From contig LNGK01000008.1 in assembly GCA_001510575.1 (NCBI GenBank), positions 1,190,340 through 1,254,339 on the forward strand: DNA of 64,000 nt, in the 5' to 3' direction. The stretch is from Knoxdaviesia capensis (taxonomy: Eukaryota > Ascomycota > Sordariomycetes > Microascales > Gondwanamycetaceae). The notes under the pieces are model-generated. The model did not search any database. It worked only from the letters and a program-made list of their open reading frames with translations, and was not told the DNA's origin. This document shows, one piece after another, positions 34,517 to 47,100 of the stretch (its first letter is position 1; the number at the start of each line of letters is the position of its first letter). The position numbers were made by a program, and so were the translations under genes.

Positions 34517-36111
34517 ATGGAACAGGTGTTTTAGGTCGGCATCTATAGGTGGGATCGGGATGGAAGCCAATGGTGGTCGAGACAAGGGGAAAGCCTCCGA
34601 TAGGGTGTGGACGAAGCTGCTTATAAGGAGGGCCGGGGATAACAGCACGAGAAGACGAGGAACAGAGGTATATCTCTCTCGATCTTAGGAACGGATGGGA
34701 AAGAGAGAATAGGAGGGTGGATTTAGAGGGGGAGAGAGATAACGAACGGCCGGTTCCAGAAGATTGAAGATAAGAAAAGAAAAAAGAGTGTGGTCAAAGA
34801 TGAGCATGTGAGAGAGAAAAGTCCTGGGGAGCGCCCGGAAGATAGGTGGCATGCTAAATAGCGACGATCCGGCCACAAGTATCGATGCACGGAGAGTTTC
34901 CGGTTTTGGTGTGTCATGTGTGTGTTTTGGAAGCGAGTTGTTTGGTGATGGTGCATGGATAGATCTGGCCCCCATTAGGCAGACACTCGGGTTTGTTAGG
35001 GTTAGGGTCTGGCTGGACCACATCGTGAAAGCTGCCTGACAGTTGGTTTGGGAGACGCTGTCCAGATATTTATGCCATTCTTAGGGTTACTTCAGAATTC
35101 CAAACAATTGAAGTCGTTCAGACTCAGGCAATCTTTGGTGGAAGTCTATCATGCAAGGTACTACACTACACAGCTGTCGTTGTACGGAGGGATCGCGGTT
35201 GTACCAACAAGCGCCCGGCTAAACCCTAGATGTTGGATGAAACCTCTTTGCCTGGAAACTCAGGCACGGAATTGTGCGCTTCAGAAGGATGGATGTGCGC
35301 ATAGTACACTACTGTACTTGTTCTTTTGGACCGGCGCTTGATATGCGTTTGGTCTCTCCTCTTGCTCCTTTTTCTCTGTCTTTTGGCTGGGGAAGGCGCA
35401 TCCCACCCACCTCCCCCACCTCACAACCGACCTACCTCTTGCCGGTGTTTTTACCACCACTATTTTTGTTTTTTTGGCTGGAACGAAACTTGGGTCATTT
35501 TCTCCCCACCAAAGAAACCTCACCTCACCACCGTTTTTTTCCACATCTTTTCAACCTCTGCCTTTTTGCTTCTCCCACCACCAGAAGTGGGATTTGGTTG
35601 TGTTTTTCGCCCTTTCCTGTGTTCAATTGTTGGCCCGAACTGTGTTTTTGCTCTTGATGATTCATTTTCGCACATTGACATAAGCCTCATTGATTAGTGG
35701 TACGTACGTCCCCGTTTTCCTCTTCCCTAGATATGGGTTTCCATAGCTGTTGGGGTCTGATCTCACCTCCACCCAAATGTTCCTGTGTCGGCCGTATATA
35801 TATCGGTTTCAGCATTGCCGGTTTTCGGCTCTTGCGTGCGATATCGTGCATTGATCTGATACCTCCGCACTCGCTACTGTTTGTTTATGACCCTTGTTTC
35901 TTACCTCCAGCCTCTTCTGTCTACAGTTCTCCTCACTTCTTGTGCAGGCTCCCTGGCCTGTACCTTGTCTCACTCTCATCTGTCGACCTTGACCTCACCT
36001 CGATCCGTTCTCGTCCCCCCCCTTGTCGGTCTACCTCCCCCCCGGCCCGTTTCTCAGTATTGCCTTCGTTTCTCCGATCCGCCGTTCCCGCATCCGCATC
36101 CGCATCTCGCA
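34517..36111. other. Divergent promoter spacer
   Basis: No gene recognised. It contains telomere-like units at 34995-35009 and pyrimidine-rich leader sequence of the WD40 gene at 35.4-36.1 kb. Confidence 0.5.
34995..35009. repeat. Interstitial telomere-like repeat
   Basis: GTTAGGGTTAGGGTC lies about 480 bp upstream of the ATG28-like start codon. Confidence 0.8.
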
Positions 36112-38114
36112 ATGAGCCAGTCACAGTACCCGTCTCAACGGAGACCGGGCCAGTACGGCTCCCCCCAACACGACGAGCTCCACATGTCGGGCATGAGTCT
36201 TCACGGCCAAATGTCGCCGCGTGAGTACGCCAATGTGTCCAACTCGGGCCCGACTGGCCCAGCCTCCGGATACCAAGCAACTACCGGCGTTCCCAACGTG
36301 CTCCAACCCGGCGGCATTCCTTCTTCGCGCTCCGGTCCTCTTCCCACCACCAACCCGATGGTTAACATTCCTTCCCTCCCGACCATCCAACCTCCCACAA
36401 ACAACCCGCAGGGCGACTACCAAGGGAAGCTTCCCCCGTTTAACATGACCCATAGCTACTCGCGTTCCAGCCCGACCGCCGGCTACGACCCGGGCCCGGC
36501 CTACTCTCCCTACGCCCCGACAACCCCCGGTGGCAGCGCTTCCGGTCCGCCACAGCAGTACATGAGCCCGACCGACACCACCAGCAACAACAATAACAAC
36601 AGCAGTAGCAGCAGCGGAAAGTATGGCCCATCGGGAAATATGCGCTTCTCAAACACTCCGTTGGGTTTGGCTGATATCCGCCCTCGTGCCGATTCTACCC
36701 TGTCTGATGGCTCTCCGGGAACCTCGTCTTGGGAATTGGCAAACACCGCGCCGGGCCCTAGTAACTACCTGGCTCCGTGGGCTCTATTCGCCTTCGACTG
36801 GTGCAAATGCCAGCCTGGACCTGGAAGTGCCGGGAAGGTTGCAATTGGAAGCTATCTGGAGGATGGCCACAACTTTGTAAGCGCTCCTTGGCCTTGTGGC
36901 TTTGCGCTAGCTGGGTCGTCCTTATCCTGACGGATCATCTCTCTAACATACTACTCTGTTGGCTCTATAGATTCAAATTCTCGATACCCAGATGACCTCC
37001 AACCCTGGCGAGTTGACACCCCACGGAACCCCGAAGACCAGCATTGAGTTCACCAAGGTTGCCGAGGCTACACACTCCTACCCGGTAACACGGCTTCTCT
37101 GGGAGCCTCCGTCGCCACAGAACCAGTCCACCGACCTTCTGGCCACATCGGGAGATCACCTGCGGCTCTGGTCTCTTCCCACCGAAGCCCAACAGGCTCA
37201 TAGCGGCAGCAGCACCATCGGCCGGTCGCGGGACGCTGTGCCGACCACGAAACTGACCCCGCTAGCTCTTCTCTCCAACTCGAAAACCCCCGAGCACATG
37301 GCCCCGTTGACGTCACTCGACTGGAACACTGTTTCCCCTAACCTCATCATCACCTCCAGCATTGACACCACCTGCACCATCTGGGATATCCCGTCGCTGA
37401 CGGCCAAGACCCAACTAATTGCCCACGACAAGGAGGTCTACGATGTGAGGTTCTGCGCCAACAGCGTTGACGTTTTCGTGAGCTGTGGCCAGGATGGCAG
37501 TGTGCGCATGTTCGACTTGCGTAGTCTGGAGCACAGCACCATCATTTACGAACCTTCCTCGAAGGATGAGAGAGGTATTATCCACCCTTTACCCCAGTCT
37601 GAATTTCTTCCCATAATGCTGTCTGGCTATCTGGCTTTTAACACTAACAATTTGTCTCTTAGATCCCAACGGTGGTCGCATCAGCCCGACCCTGGCCCAG
37701 CAAACAATGTCCAACCCGCCTCCTCTGCTGCGAATTGCCACATCTCCGCATGACACGCATCTCCTTGCGACCTTTGCGCAAGACTCTAACATTGTGCGCA
37801 TTCTCGATGTACGACAACCTGGTCAAGCGCTGTTGGAGCTCCGCGGTCACGACGGTGCCATCAGCTGCGTGGAGTGGTCTCCGCTGCGACGCGGCACCCT
37901 CGCAACTGGCGCCGACGACTGCCAGGTGCTGATTTGGGACTTGATGACCAACAGCCAGTCAAACGGTGGCCCCCAGGACAACGGCCGGAGCCCCGTGTCG
38001 GCCTGGCAGTGCCCCTACGAGGTTGGAAACCTCGGCTGGGTGCCCCATGCGGCCGACGGCGGTGAGTGGTTGGGTGTGGCGGCTGGACGCGGCGTTTGGG
38101 GAGTTCGGCTATAG
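36112..38114 (+). CDS. WD40 repeat protein of the DCAF7/AN11 family
   Basis: Three exons: 36112-36876, 36971-37574, 37663-38114, giving 606 aa. Residues 1-225 are a disordered Pro/Ser/Asn-rich extension (NNNNNSSSSSGK). The propeller begins near WALFAFDWCKCQPGPGSAGK and AIGSYLEDGHNFIQILDTQM. Conserved blocks include TRLLWEPP, LLATSGDHLRLW, TSLDWNTVSPNLIITSSIDT, CTIWDI, LIAHDKEVYDVRFC, SCGQDGSVRMFDLR, LEHSTIIYEP and GHDGAISCVEWSP. These are the signature repeats of the DCAF7 (human), TTG1/LWD (plant) and AN11 group. Family knowledge: these act as scaffolds for kinases such as DYRK and for ubiquitin ligases or transcription factors. Nuclear and cytosolic location is likely. The long N-terminal extension is a fungal feature. 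Confidence 0.9.
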
Positions 38115-38780
38115 GCGCATGGCGGTTCTGGTGGTGGCTGTCGGGCAGCAATTGGCTCTCTATTATATACTGACACATATATCTCTTTTTTTTTTCTTTT
38201 TTCGTTTCTTTTGTCATGTTTTGCGGTTGCATGATCCTGTCGTTTCGCTTTTCTGTTCCGTCTCTCTTCCTTCGTTTCGTTTGCTCTATTTGCACCTTTG
38301 CTACGTTTTGAAGTTCTTGCTCGTCATGGTTTTGGCTTTCGTTTTTTAAACAACTATACTGCTCTATCTCATGCATGCTTGTTTGATGGGTTGTTAGCTG
38401 TGTTTTAGTGGCAGTGTTGGCTTCTGGTCCGAGGGGATTTTATGATCTAGGATCAGAAAGTGTTTGCTCCTTTACTGCACGCAACTTAATGAACATACAC
38501 GCCAACTAAACAATTACTTGTCGGTCAGCTTCAGGCTATCGTGTGTTCCGATACAGTCTCGTTCCAAGCTCCTAGCGTTTGGTGAGCCATCATTAGCCAT
38601 CATTGGGCTTGGCTCGCGCACCTTGAAAATAGACGGTTGTCCGGCATCACGTTTTCAAGTTTTTATTGTTTGCCCATGGAATGTTTTTGGAACGTAATTT
38701 GACTGACTATCAGGCCATATCTACAACCACAGCAACAGAATGTCTCAACACAACCAAATCCGTGGACACAAACATCACAC

Positions 38781-38794
38781 TTAGGGTTAGGGTT
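38781..38794. repeat. Interstitial telomere-like repeat
   Basis: TTAGGGTTAGGGTT lies about 490 bp upstream of the SPT5 start codon. Confidence 0.8.
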
Positions 38795-38896
38795 CTGTTG
38801 TGGGCAAAGCCAATTTCATGTGGGAACGGATAAAAGCCGGCTATGAACCTGCTGCCTCTCACTGGCCACTTCTACTTACCCAAAATCAAACATATG

Positions 38897-38920
38897 CTGA
38901 CAGCTGTTAGCAGCTGTCAG
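38897..38920. repeat. Perfect 10-bp inverted repeat with 4-nt loop
   Basis: CTGACAGCTG, loop TTAG, CAGCTGTCAG. Each arm contains a CAGCTG E-box-like core. The site lies about 360 bp upstream of SPT5, where it could be a dimeric regulator site or a DNA hairpin; the role is unproven. Confidence 0.6.
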
Positions 38921-39280
38921 AATAGACGCGCCACTTGTAATGCCACGACTCAGCTTGAGCAGTGAATTCGATCTTTTGGCTTCAGCTTTTTTTTTCTTCT
39001 TCCCCTACATATTCCATCATTCCCTCTTTTCTTCCTCTTCTTTTCTTATCCCCTCCAACAGTTTCTCTATCCCACAACTCTTCTCCCATTTCACTCTGTT
39101 TTCTTTTTGTCTCCTTATTCTTTTCCGCTGCTACTAACTCTGTATCTTTAACCTTCCCCTCTCCAACCACTCTTTTTCAGTGCTCCTAAATACACCTTTC
39201 CAGACACTTTATCGCTACGACAAAGACACCACCTCAACAAAGAACACGGGCCATTGCGAGCCCTGTTCCTTTCTTCAGCC

Positions 39281-42200
39281 ATGGCTCCCGATCCCCGGCT
39301 GGATTTTGATGATTCGGAGGACGATGACGATTTCAACCCGGCGCCCGCGCAGAACTCGGACGATGAAGACGACCATGCGGCAGCGGCTCGTCGCCGGAAC
39401 AACGCCCGCACTAGCAGCAGCCCGGCTGTAGCTTCGCGCCGCCGCGATGATGATGACGACGAAGATGAGGAGCGCGACGAGGACAACAGCGACGAAGACG
39501 TGCCTGTGCGCAAGGCCAAGACCTCGTCTCGCCGCGTGTCGGATGATGAAGACCAGGAGGATGAGGAAAACGAGAAGCCTGCCAAGGCCCGTGCGAGCCG
39601 GAATCGCGATTCGGACGAGGACGAGGATGGGGACGATGCCGATGAGGATGATGAGGAGGACGAAGAGGACGAAGATGATGAAGATGATGTCCATCAGGTA
39701 TGCTACTCTGTGTGCCGCGAACACATCGTGATGCGGCCCTGCTTTCTGGCTGTGCTGTGATGATGTCGGGGTAAAGTGGGAGTGTTACTCATCGCTTATG
39801 AATATACTGCTAACGTGACAACATCTGTTTCTACTATACAGGGTCACCGTCGCAAGCGCAGAAAGGATCGCCGGAATGCCTTCTTCGATATCGAGGCCGA
39901 AGTCGACGAAGATGAAGACGAAGAGGACGAGAAGGATGGCGAAGAAGTTGGTGACTTTATCGACAACGAACACCCGGACGATATTGTCGATTCTGCCGCC
40001 ATGAACGATGATCGCCGCCATCGTGAACTTGACCGTCGCCGCGAGGTCGAAGCTACCATGGACGCCGAGAAGCAAGCCGAGCTGCTTCGGCAAAAATACG
40101 GAAATCGGCGCGCCGTCCGCGGAGCGGGAGATTCGGCTGTCGTCCCCAAGCGTCTCATGCTGCCCAGTGTCGACGATCCGAAGATTTGGGCAGTCAAGGC
40201 CCGCGAGGGCAAAGAACGCGAGGTTGTGTTCTCGATTATCAAGCGAATCGAAGATTTCCGAGGCACCAGCAAGGCCAACCTTATCATGTCGTCTTTCGAA
40301 CGCGCGGGCCCTCAGTCAGTCATGAAGGGCTACATCTACGTTGAAGCTCTGCGCCAGGCCGATGTCCTGACGGCTCTTGACGGCCTTCTCAATGTGTACC
40401 CTCGCAGCAGTATGCATCTGGTTGAAATTAAGGACATGCCGGATCTTCTGCGCGTGGCGAAGACGCCTTCCCTCGAGCAAGGCGCATGGGTTCGCCTGCG
40501 CAAGCCGGCCAAGTATGCTGGCGATCTTGCACAAGTCATCAACGTGACCGACAGCGGCCTCGAGTGTCAGGTGCGAATTATCCCCCGCATCGACTACGGC
40601 GGCCGCGAAGAGAACAGTCGTCACCAGCTCAACGACGGCAAGCGTAAGCGGCCTGGCTTTGGCGCCTCCGGCCCGCGCCCTCCGCAGCGACTCTTCAGCG
40701 AGTCGGAGGCCCGCAAGCGCAACCCGCGCAACCTGACTGGTAATCCTTCGACCAACGCTTGGAACTACATGAACGAGGAATTCGAGAACGGCTTCCTCGT
40801 GAAGGATATCAAGATCCAGCAGCTCATTGTCACCGATGTCAACCCCACCCTCGAAGAAGTGACCCGGTTCACCTCTGGTGCCGAAGATGGTACCGAAAGC
40901 CTTGATCTCAAGGCTATCGCTCTCAGCCTGAAGGGCAGCTCGGCCCTTGTCAGCTATCTTCCTGGTGATGTCGTCGAAGTGTACGAAGGCGAACAGAAGG
41001 GTGTTGTCGGCAGGGTGACCCATGTGCAGAGCGACATCGTCTCCCTTAATGTTACGGAGGGTGACCTGCATGGCCAGTCCGTCGATGTGCCCGCGAAGAA
41101 TCTGCGCAAGAAGTTTGAACTGGGTAACCATGTCAAGGTTGGCAGCGGCAGCAAGTACCACGATGAAGTTGGTATGGTGGTGAAGATTTTCGAGGACAAG
41201 GTGACCATTGTTGCCGACGGTACCAACAAGGAGATCACGGTGTTCAGCAAGGATCTGCGTGAGGCCAGCGACTCGGGCGGCCAGGGCACTCTTGGCCAGT
41301 ACTCGCTCCAGGATCTCGTGCAGCTTGATCCCACCACCGTGGGCTGCATTGTGCGCATCGACCGCGAGTCGATGGTTGTTCTTGACCAGTTTGGCGATAC
41401 TCGCCAGGTTATGCCTTCGCAGGTGTACCTTGTCCCTCGTCGCCGCAACGTCATTGCTGCCGATCGCAACGGTTCGGAGATCCGCCTAGGCGATGTGGTC
41501 AAGGAGTACGGCAACATGCAGCGCCGTGGCAAGATCATCCATGTGCACCGCCAGTGGCTCTTCCTGCATACCAACGAGACCACCGAGAACGCCGGTATGT
41601 TTACTCTGCGCTCGTCCAACGTCACGACGGTGGCTGCCGCCGGCGGCCGCCCGAACACGATCAACAACGGCCCCGATCTCAGTGCCATGAACCCGGCCAT
41701 GCAGCGCGGCCAGAACGGCGCAAAGCCCGGAGCCAACGGCGCCAACAGCATGCCCCCGCCGCGCACATTTGGCCGCGACAAGGCGATTGGCCAGACGGTG
41801 GTGATCCGCCGCGGTGGATACAAGGGCATGCTCGGCATTGTCAAGGACTCGACCGACACCACGGCGCGTGTCGAGCTGCACGCGCGCAACAAGATTGTCA
41901 CAGTGCCCAAGGACCATTTGAGCTACCGCGACAAGATCACTGGTGCCGTGGTCGACATCTATGGCCGCAAGACTGGTGGTCCGCCCGGAGGACGGCCCGG
42001 TATGGGCGGAAGCGGACCTGGTGGTGATTCGGCGGGACGTGTTCCGGCCTGGCAATCGAGCAGCGGAGCGCGCACTCCTGCTGTTGGCGGCGGCGAACGG
42101 ACGCCGGCTTGGGCAGGTGCTGGTGCAAGAAGTAAGTGGAATACTCCTGCGATAGGCTCTATTTCTTTTGTTATCTTCTTGACATGCACTAACAAAGGCT

Positions 42201-42867
42201 TTTCTTGTAAACAGCTCCGATGGTTACTGGAGGCCGCACTCCTGCGTGGAAGCAAGCCGATCTCGGCAGCCGCACGCCCGCTTGGCAGGACGGCTCGCGG
42301 ACAGTGAACCCTTACGACGGCAACCGCACGGCGTACGGCGGTGCCGGAGGCCGCACCCCTGCGTGGCAAGCTAGTGGTGGTGGCAGAACGCCCATGGTTG
42401 GCGACTATGGCTCAAGTGGCTCCAAGACTCCGGCCTACAACTCTGAGAGCTGGATGTCGGGCAGCAAGACACCCATGTACAGCGGTGCAGCGGCGACTCC
42501 TGGCGCCAGCGGCGGCGACGGCTGGGGATACACCCCCGGCGCGAGCGGAGCTTCGGCGCACGCCTACGACGCGCCCTCGGTTAGCGCCTCGCACCTTGGA
42601 GCCCCGACCCCCGCTGCTGCTCTCAACGCGCCGACTCCGGGCGCGTACGCGGCTCCCACCCCCGCGGCTATTGCCATTAGTGCGCCGACCCCGGGTGCCG
42701 GGTGGCAGGGCTGGGGCGCCGAGTCGGCGCCCACTCCGGCGGCGGGTGCGCCTACCCCGGCGGCCAGCGGCTTTGCTTCCGGGTACTATGGAGCGCCGAC
42801 GCCCGGTGCGTACGGTGGTGTGCCGGATACTCCGGCCCCCCGCTACGTTGATGACGATGACGAGTAG
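39281..42867 (+). CDS. SPT5: Transcription elongation factor SPT5 (DSIF large subunit)
   Basis: Three exons: 39281-39697, 39842-42131, 42215-42867, giving 1119 aa. Residues 1 to about 210 are highly acidic. The NGN domain begins near residue 250 at DDPKIWAVKAREGKEREVVF and runs to EIKDMPDLLRV; it is the surface that binds Spt4. KOW domains follow: GAWVRLRKPAKYAGDLAQV, the GDVVEVYEGEQKGVVGRV block, GNHVKVGSGSKYHDEVGMV, the GDVVKEYGNMQRRGKI block and GQTVVIRRGGYKGMLGIVKD. The C-terminal repeat region has about nine R/K-TPA(W/Y/V) or TPM units, then seven APTPxA units, and ends in RYVDDDDE. Spt5 binds RNA polymerase II and controls pausing, processivity and co-transcriptional processing; the CTR is a target of CDK phosphorylation. 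Both introns have good GT..AG ends. Length and order match fungal Spt5. Confidence 0.96.
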
Positions 42868-44109
42868 AGGGTGGACTTTTTCCTTTTTGTGTACAAAACT
42901 GATCCGATACGCGACCTTGTGCTTTTTTCTCTGCATATCTTTTTTTTTTCCTGTGCCGATTCGCCTTCGAACAACTACCTACCTCTACATCCCTATCTCG
43001 ACGCGCCGTGGTTCTCAGAGACCACGGTGCAATCACCACCCCCGCGATTCTCACGTGGTTCCCCCGATATTTCCTTACCGGCTTTACGGAGCCGAGACTC
43101 TCCCGGATTCGTGCCTCGCCCGCCTTCCTCCCTTTCTTTTTCCCCTTTTGTTGTCGGACCCAAAACTTGGTGTGTAATTACTCAGCACAGAAAGAGGAGG
43201 AAACTTCAGGAGGCTGTTCCGGCTAGAACGATGTCTAGGAGAAGGCCAAAGTTTCGAAAGTCTCCTTTCTTTCCATCCTCCCAGATTATCATGAGTTCTC
43301 GTTTTTTGCTTTTCTTCTTTTTTTTGCTTTCGTATGCACTGGGAATACTTAGGATTATCTGTTTTCGTCATTTGCTCTCCTTCTCTGTCTTTTTTTTGTG
43401 TGTTTTAACTGGGCTCCTACGATTATCATCACACCTTGGCCTTGTCCCGGAGTTATTAGAGAGTTTTTTTCTTCTTTTTTTCTGTGCACATTTTTTTCTT
43501 CAATTGGAACGGATTTTTTTCCTGCCGAGTTCTTTCATGACTTGTTTGTCTGTGCTGTAGAGTTTCTTTGGGGATGCTCCGACCGCCTCGGCCGGGAACG
43601 CCGCCGCACACCGGGCCGTGGATTGATTGGCTGTCTCTGTTCCGCAATTGGGTTTTTACATGTGAGACTTGGTACGTTCAAGAGGACTGCCAACACAAAA
43701 GAGAAAGGGAGTGCCATACACCTTCATTTATCCGTTACTCGGTGAAGATGTCGTCGGAAGTAGCCGGCTTGGCATCCCGGGCTTCACCATGCCGATCACT
43801 CCCGGCTGACATCACGTGATGTTACTTCGGCTCTCTAATGCGGGCGTCTCGTCATGCGTTATGCTGGTCAACGTGGTCGTTCAGCTCAGCCTTGCTTCCC
43901 CGCCACCCGCCAGCCCCGTCCATTACGGTTAGTTGGTCTCACCTCGCAAAGCTTTGAACTTGCTCTCTGTCGCGTTTGCAAACTATCTCACGAGGTTGAT
44001 TGTCTCACTGCTGGAGGACATCTGAGTGCTCAACTTTTCTCGACTATCGAGTACGGTTCTACGGGTTATTCAATAAAATTTCAAGACACAACTTCGACCG
44101 AAACCAACA
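42868..44109. other. Spacer between SPT5 and the NLR-like gene
   Basis: No gene recognised. T-rich 3' flank of SPT5 occupies 42.9-43.55 kb. The right part holds an E-box palindrome (43809). Confidence 0.5.
43809..43822. promoter_or_regulatory. 14-bp palindrome ACATCACGTGATGT with E-box core
   Basis: A perfect palindrome centred on TCACGTGA, the classic symmetric bHLH target. It sits 290 bp upstream of the NLR-like start codon, a reasonable promoter position. The function is inferred from the motif alone. Confidence 0.5.
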
Positions 44110-47100
44110 ATGACTACCGGCGGCCCGGACCCGCCCGGGTACACTGGCCCCACTATTCCCGGAGCGCTGGTCTCGCGTGACACCAGCCGGAAGGAGCCCG
44201 ACAGTGTGATCCCGGGCGATTTTGGCGAGCTGTGGATGCGCGCGGTGGAAATGCACGAAGAAAAAACGAAACAATCATTCAAGAGCCAGCGCCGCATGAT
44301 CGCCTGGATTTCACAGCTCTGGACGCCTCCCAAAGACAGTTCGGCGTCGGAGACGACAGGAGGGAAAGCCGGCGACGCTTTGAAGCCGAAGTCGTCGGCC
44401 CTGGTGGAGCAGTCCCAGAAGGGGGAGCGCGCAACGCAGTATCTGCTGGACCAGAGCAGTCTTTTCTCGAACGCGAGGAACTCCAGTAGCACGGTGGGCA
44501 AGATCCGGCAGACTCTGCTGCCGGTGGCCGAGACCCTCAGCTCGCTGTGTCGTCCTGTTGGGGATGTGGCTGGTGCGTTTTTCCCTGCTGCACCGGTGCT
44601 TCTGCTCGTTTTCGCCAATCTGCTCAGCGCGTGTGTTCAGCTTCAGGAGCTGTTCGATCTGATCGAAGGATTCTTCGCCGTCATGTCGGAGTTCCTCCAG
44701 CGCCTGCACCTCCTCGATGGTTATCTGCCTCCCAAGGAGTTATATCAGGATATCGTGGTCAAGACGTTCTGCGCCATGCTGCATTTCTGCAGTGTTGTGC
44801 ACACGTTTATCGCTGGAGAACCCGACGGACAGGACACCGAACCCGAAGAGAAGCCAAACCGCAAAGGCGACCAACATGGACACAAGGAGAACCGTCTTTC
44901 CCGCGCCATCAAGTCCACCAAACAGAAACTGGGCGTATCTCAAGACAAGGCCCGTGGGGACTCCCGACCAAGCCTGCGCCGCGCACACCGATACTTCATA
45001 CTGCTGGTCAGTAACGACAACACCTTGAAAGCGGCTTATGACGAGGTTCTGAGGTGGTTTGCGTGTCTGGACTCGGCCAATGGCTTCCAGACGATGGTAT
45101 ACGGCGCGCAGGCGGTCGATCACAGCTCCAAGGCGGCGGAATACAGCAAGCAGGCCATGGACTACGGCAAGACAACGGTGGAAAACACCAACAACATTTC
45201 GGCCGATGTCAGAGAACTCCACACCGAAACCATGGACGAGTTCAGCGCTGTGGGCAAACAGCTTGGGGCGATCAGATCGATTGTGGCGCGGATCATGGAC
45301 AACTCGGCCAAAGCGGAGCCGAAGGAGCCGCGGACGGCAATGGACACTCTCAAAACCCCCGGGGCCCGTGCGGAAGACAAGGTGGGCTCGGCCCCCGGCT
45401 CCGGCCAGCGGCCGGGCAACGTCGACCCGGGCGAGCGCAAGTCGCATGGCTTCCAGGTCATCAACGAGATCCTGCCGATCAAGGACGTCACGGTGCATAT
45501 CACGCAGCGCCTGGAGCTCCTCAAACGGCTGTACGTCGAGGGCACGTTCGACTGGGTGCAGGAGCGGCCGGCATACCAGGACTGCGTGTCGGGCCGCACC
45601 AAGCTGCTTCTCGTCAACGGTGCGGTGGGCATGGGCAAGAGCATGCTGTCGTACTCGATCTACAACCGGCTACTCGCCAAGTTCCAGGACTCCGAGACGG
45701 TGTCGATCGTGTACTTCGCCTTCACCGACCAGACGGAGAGTTTGATGTCGGTGCAGGCGATGATCTACTTCTGCGCCATCCAGATCGCCACCAAGGATGA
45801 CACCTACTGGAACAAGATGCTGGATATCATCTCGCGCTTCTGGTCCGATATCGACGAGCTGCATACGACGGCGTGGCAGTACCTGCTTGACCAGATGCTG
45901 AGGGATCCTAACATTACTACGAAGCGACTGGTGATGATTTTGGACGGCGTGGACCAGCTCCCGGTGCAGAAACAAAATATGCTGACTGGATATGTCGGCA
46001 CACAATTAGCCTCCAGCGATGGATCGTTTCCAATCAGCTTCATCTTGGCGGGAGTATTCAGGCCACTTTTACTATTTCGGGGCTATGAAAATGGTGAAAG
46101 ACGAGAAGATTACGACCAAGAGAAGATCACTTTTATCATGGCAGACCATTCCAGTGACCCGCTTCCACATACTCATGGTATCCTCCTCAACAAAGAAACC
46201 ATCACCAACGATATCCGAACTGTGGCCCAGAGTCGAGCAGAGGCTTTGCCCAAGAAGTTCACACATGACATGAAGAAGGAAATTGTCGAGAAGATAGTCC
46301 AACATGCTGATAGTAAGTATTGCCCCTACTCTTTCGAATTGGTGTGTATATCCATGTCTCCAGCCTCCTAACGGTACCGCAGCATTTCTCTATGTGAGAT
46401 GTGTTCTGTCGAGTCTCCATAACCTGGGCCAGATTTGGTGGTCGGCGACCAAGTACAATAAATTCGAATATCCGGCCAACACGACGGTCTTCTTCGCAGA
46501 CCTTCTTACGCAGTTCTGGGCACAACAGTCGGACGCCTACTGCACCGCCGTAAAGAAACTCATTATCTGGGCGACTAACTGCGTCGGTGGTCTGAGCCTA
46601 CGATCCGCGAAGATTCTGATTGCTCTGGACTCTGATGATTCGGGCTCGGTGGATACTGAAGAGCTATTCCTGGGGTAAGATATAGGGACGCCCCTGGCTC
46701 ATATGACACCCGTGTATAGGCAGACACTGACAACTAGCACGGCAGACTTCTCGATATCCTGGACCACTGCAGTGAAAGTGATCGCGGAACTGGCCACATG
46801 ACACTGGATGACACCGGCAGGAAACTCCAGTTGCACGGTCTATCTCTCCGGTTCTTCCTTCTGAGAGCCCTCGAACATGTGGAGAGTGCCGGTTCTTCCC
46901 TTACCCCCCGCGCCGCTCACGTCATGATGTTTGAGATGATACTAGACGTCTTGATGATACCGAAGACCGGCGACAGATACAGCGATGAGGAGGAGGAGCT
47001 TATCGCGTTCGCTCTGCATTTATTTCGCAGATACGTGCAATGGCAGTTGGTGTCAACCAAGGAGGAAGCCGAGCGTGTCGTGTCTCGCCTTCTCTCAGTT

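Larger units (their letters stand above)
38115..39280. other. Spacer between WD40 gene and SPT5
   Basis: No gene recognised. It contains the SPT5 promoter, a telomere-like repeat (38781), a perfect inverted repeat (38897-38920) and a CT-rich leader (39.0-39.28 kb). Confidence 0.5.

Noticed and set aside
39275..39724. Minus-strand frame with many hydrophobic residues
   Set aside because: It is the antisense of the acidic GAT/GAC/GAG codons of SPT5, which read as I, V and L.
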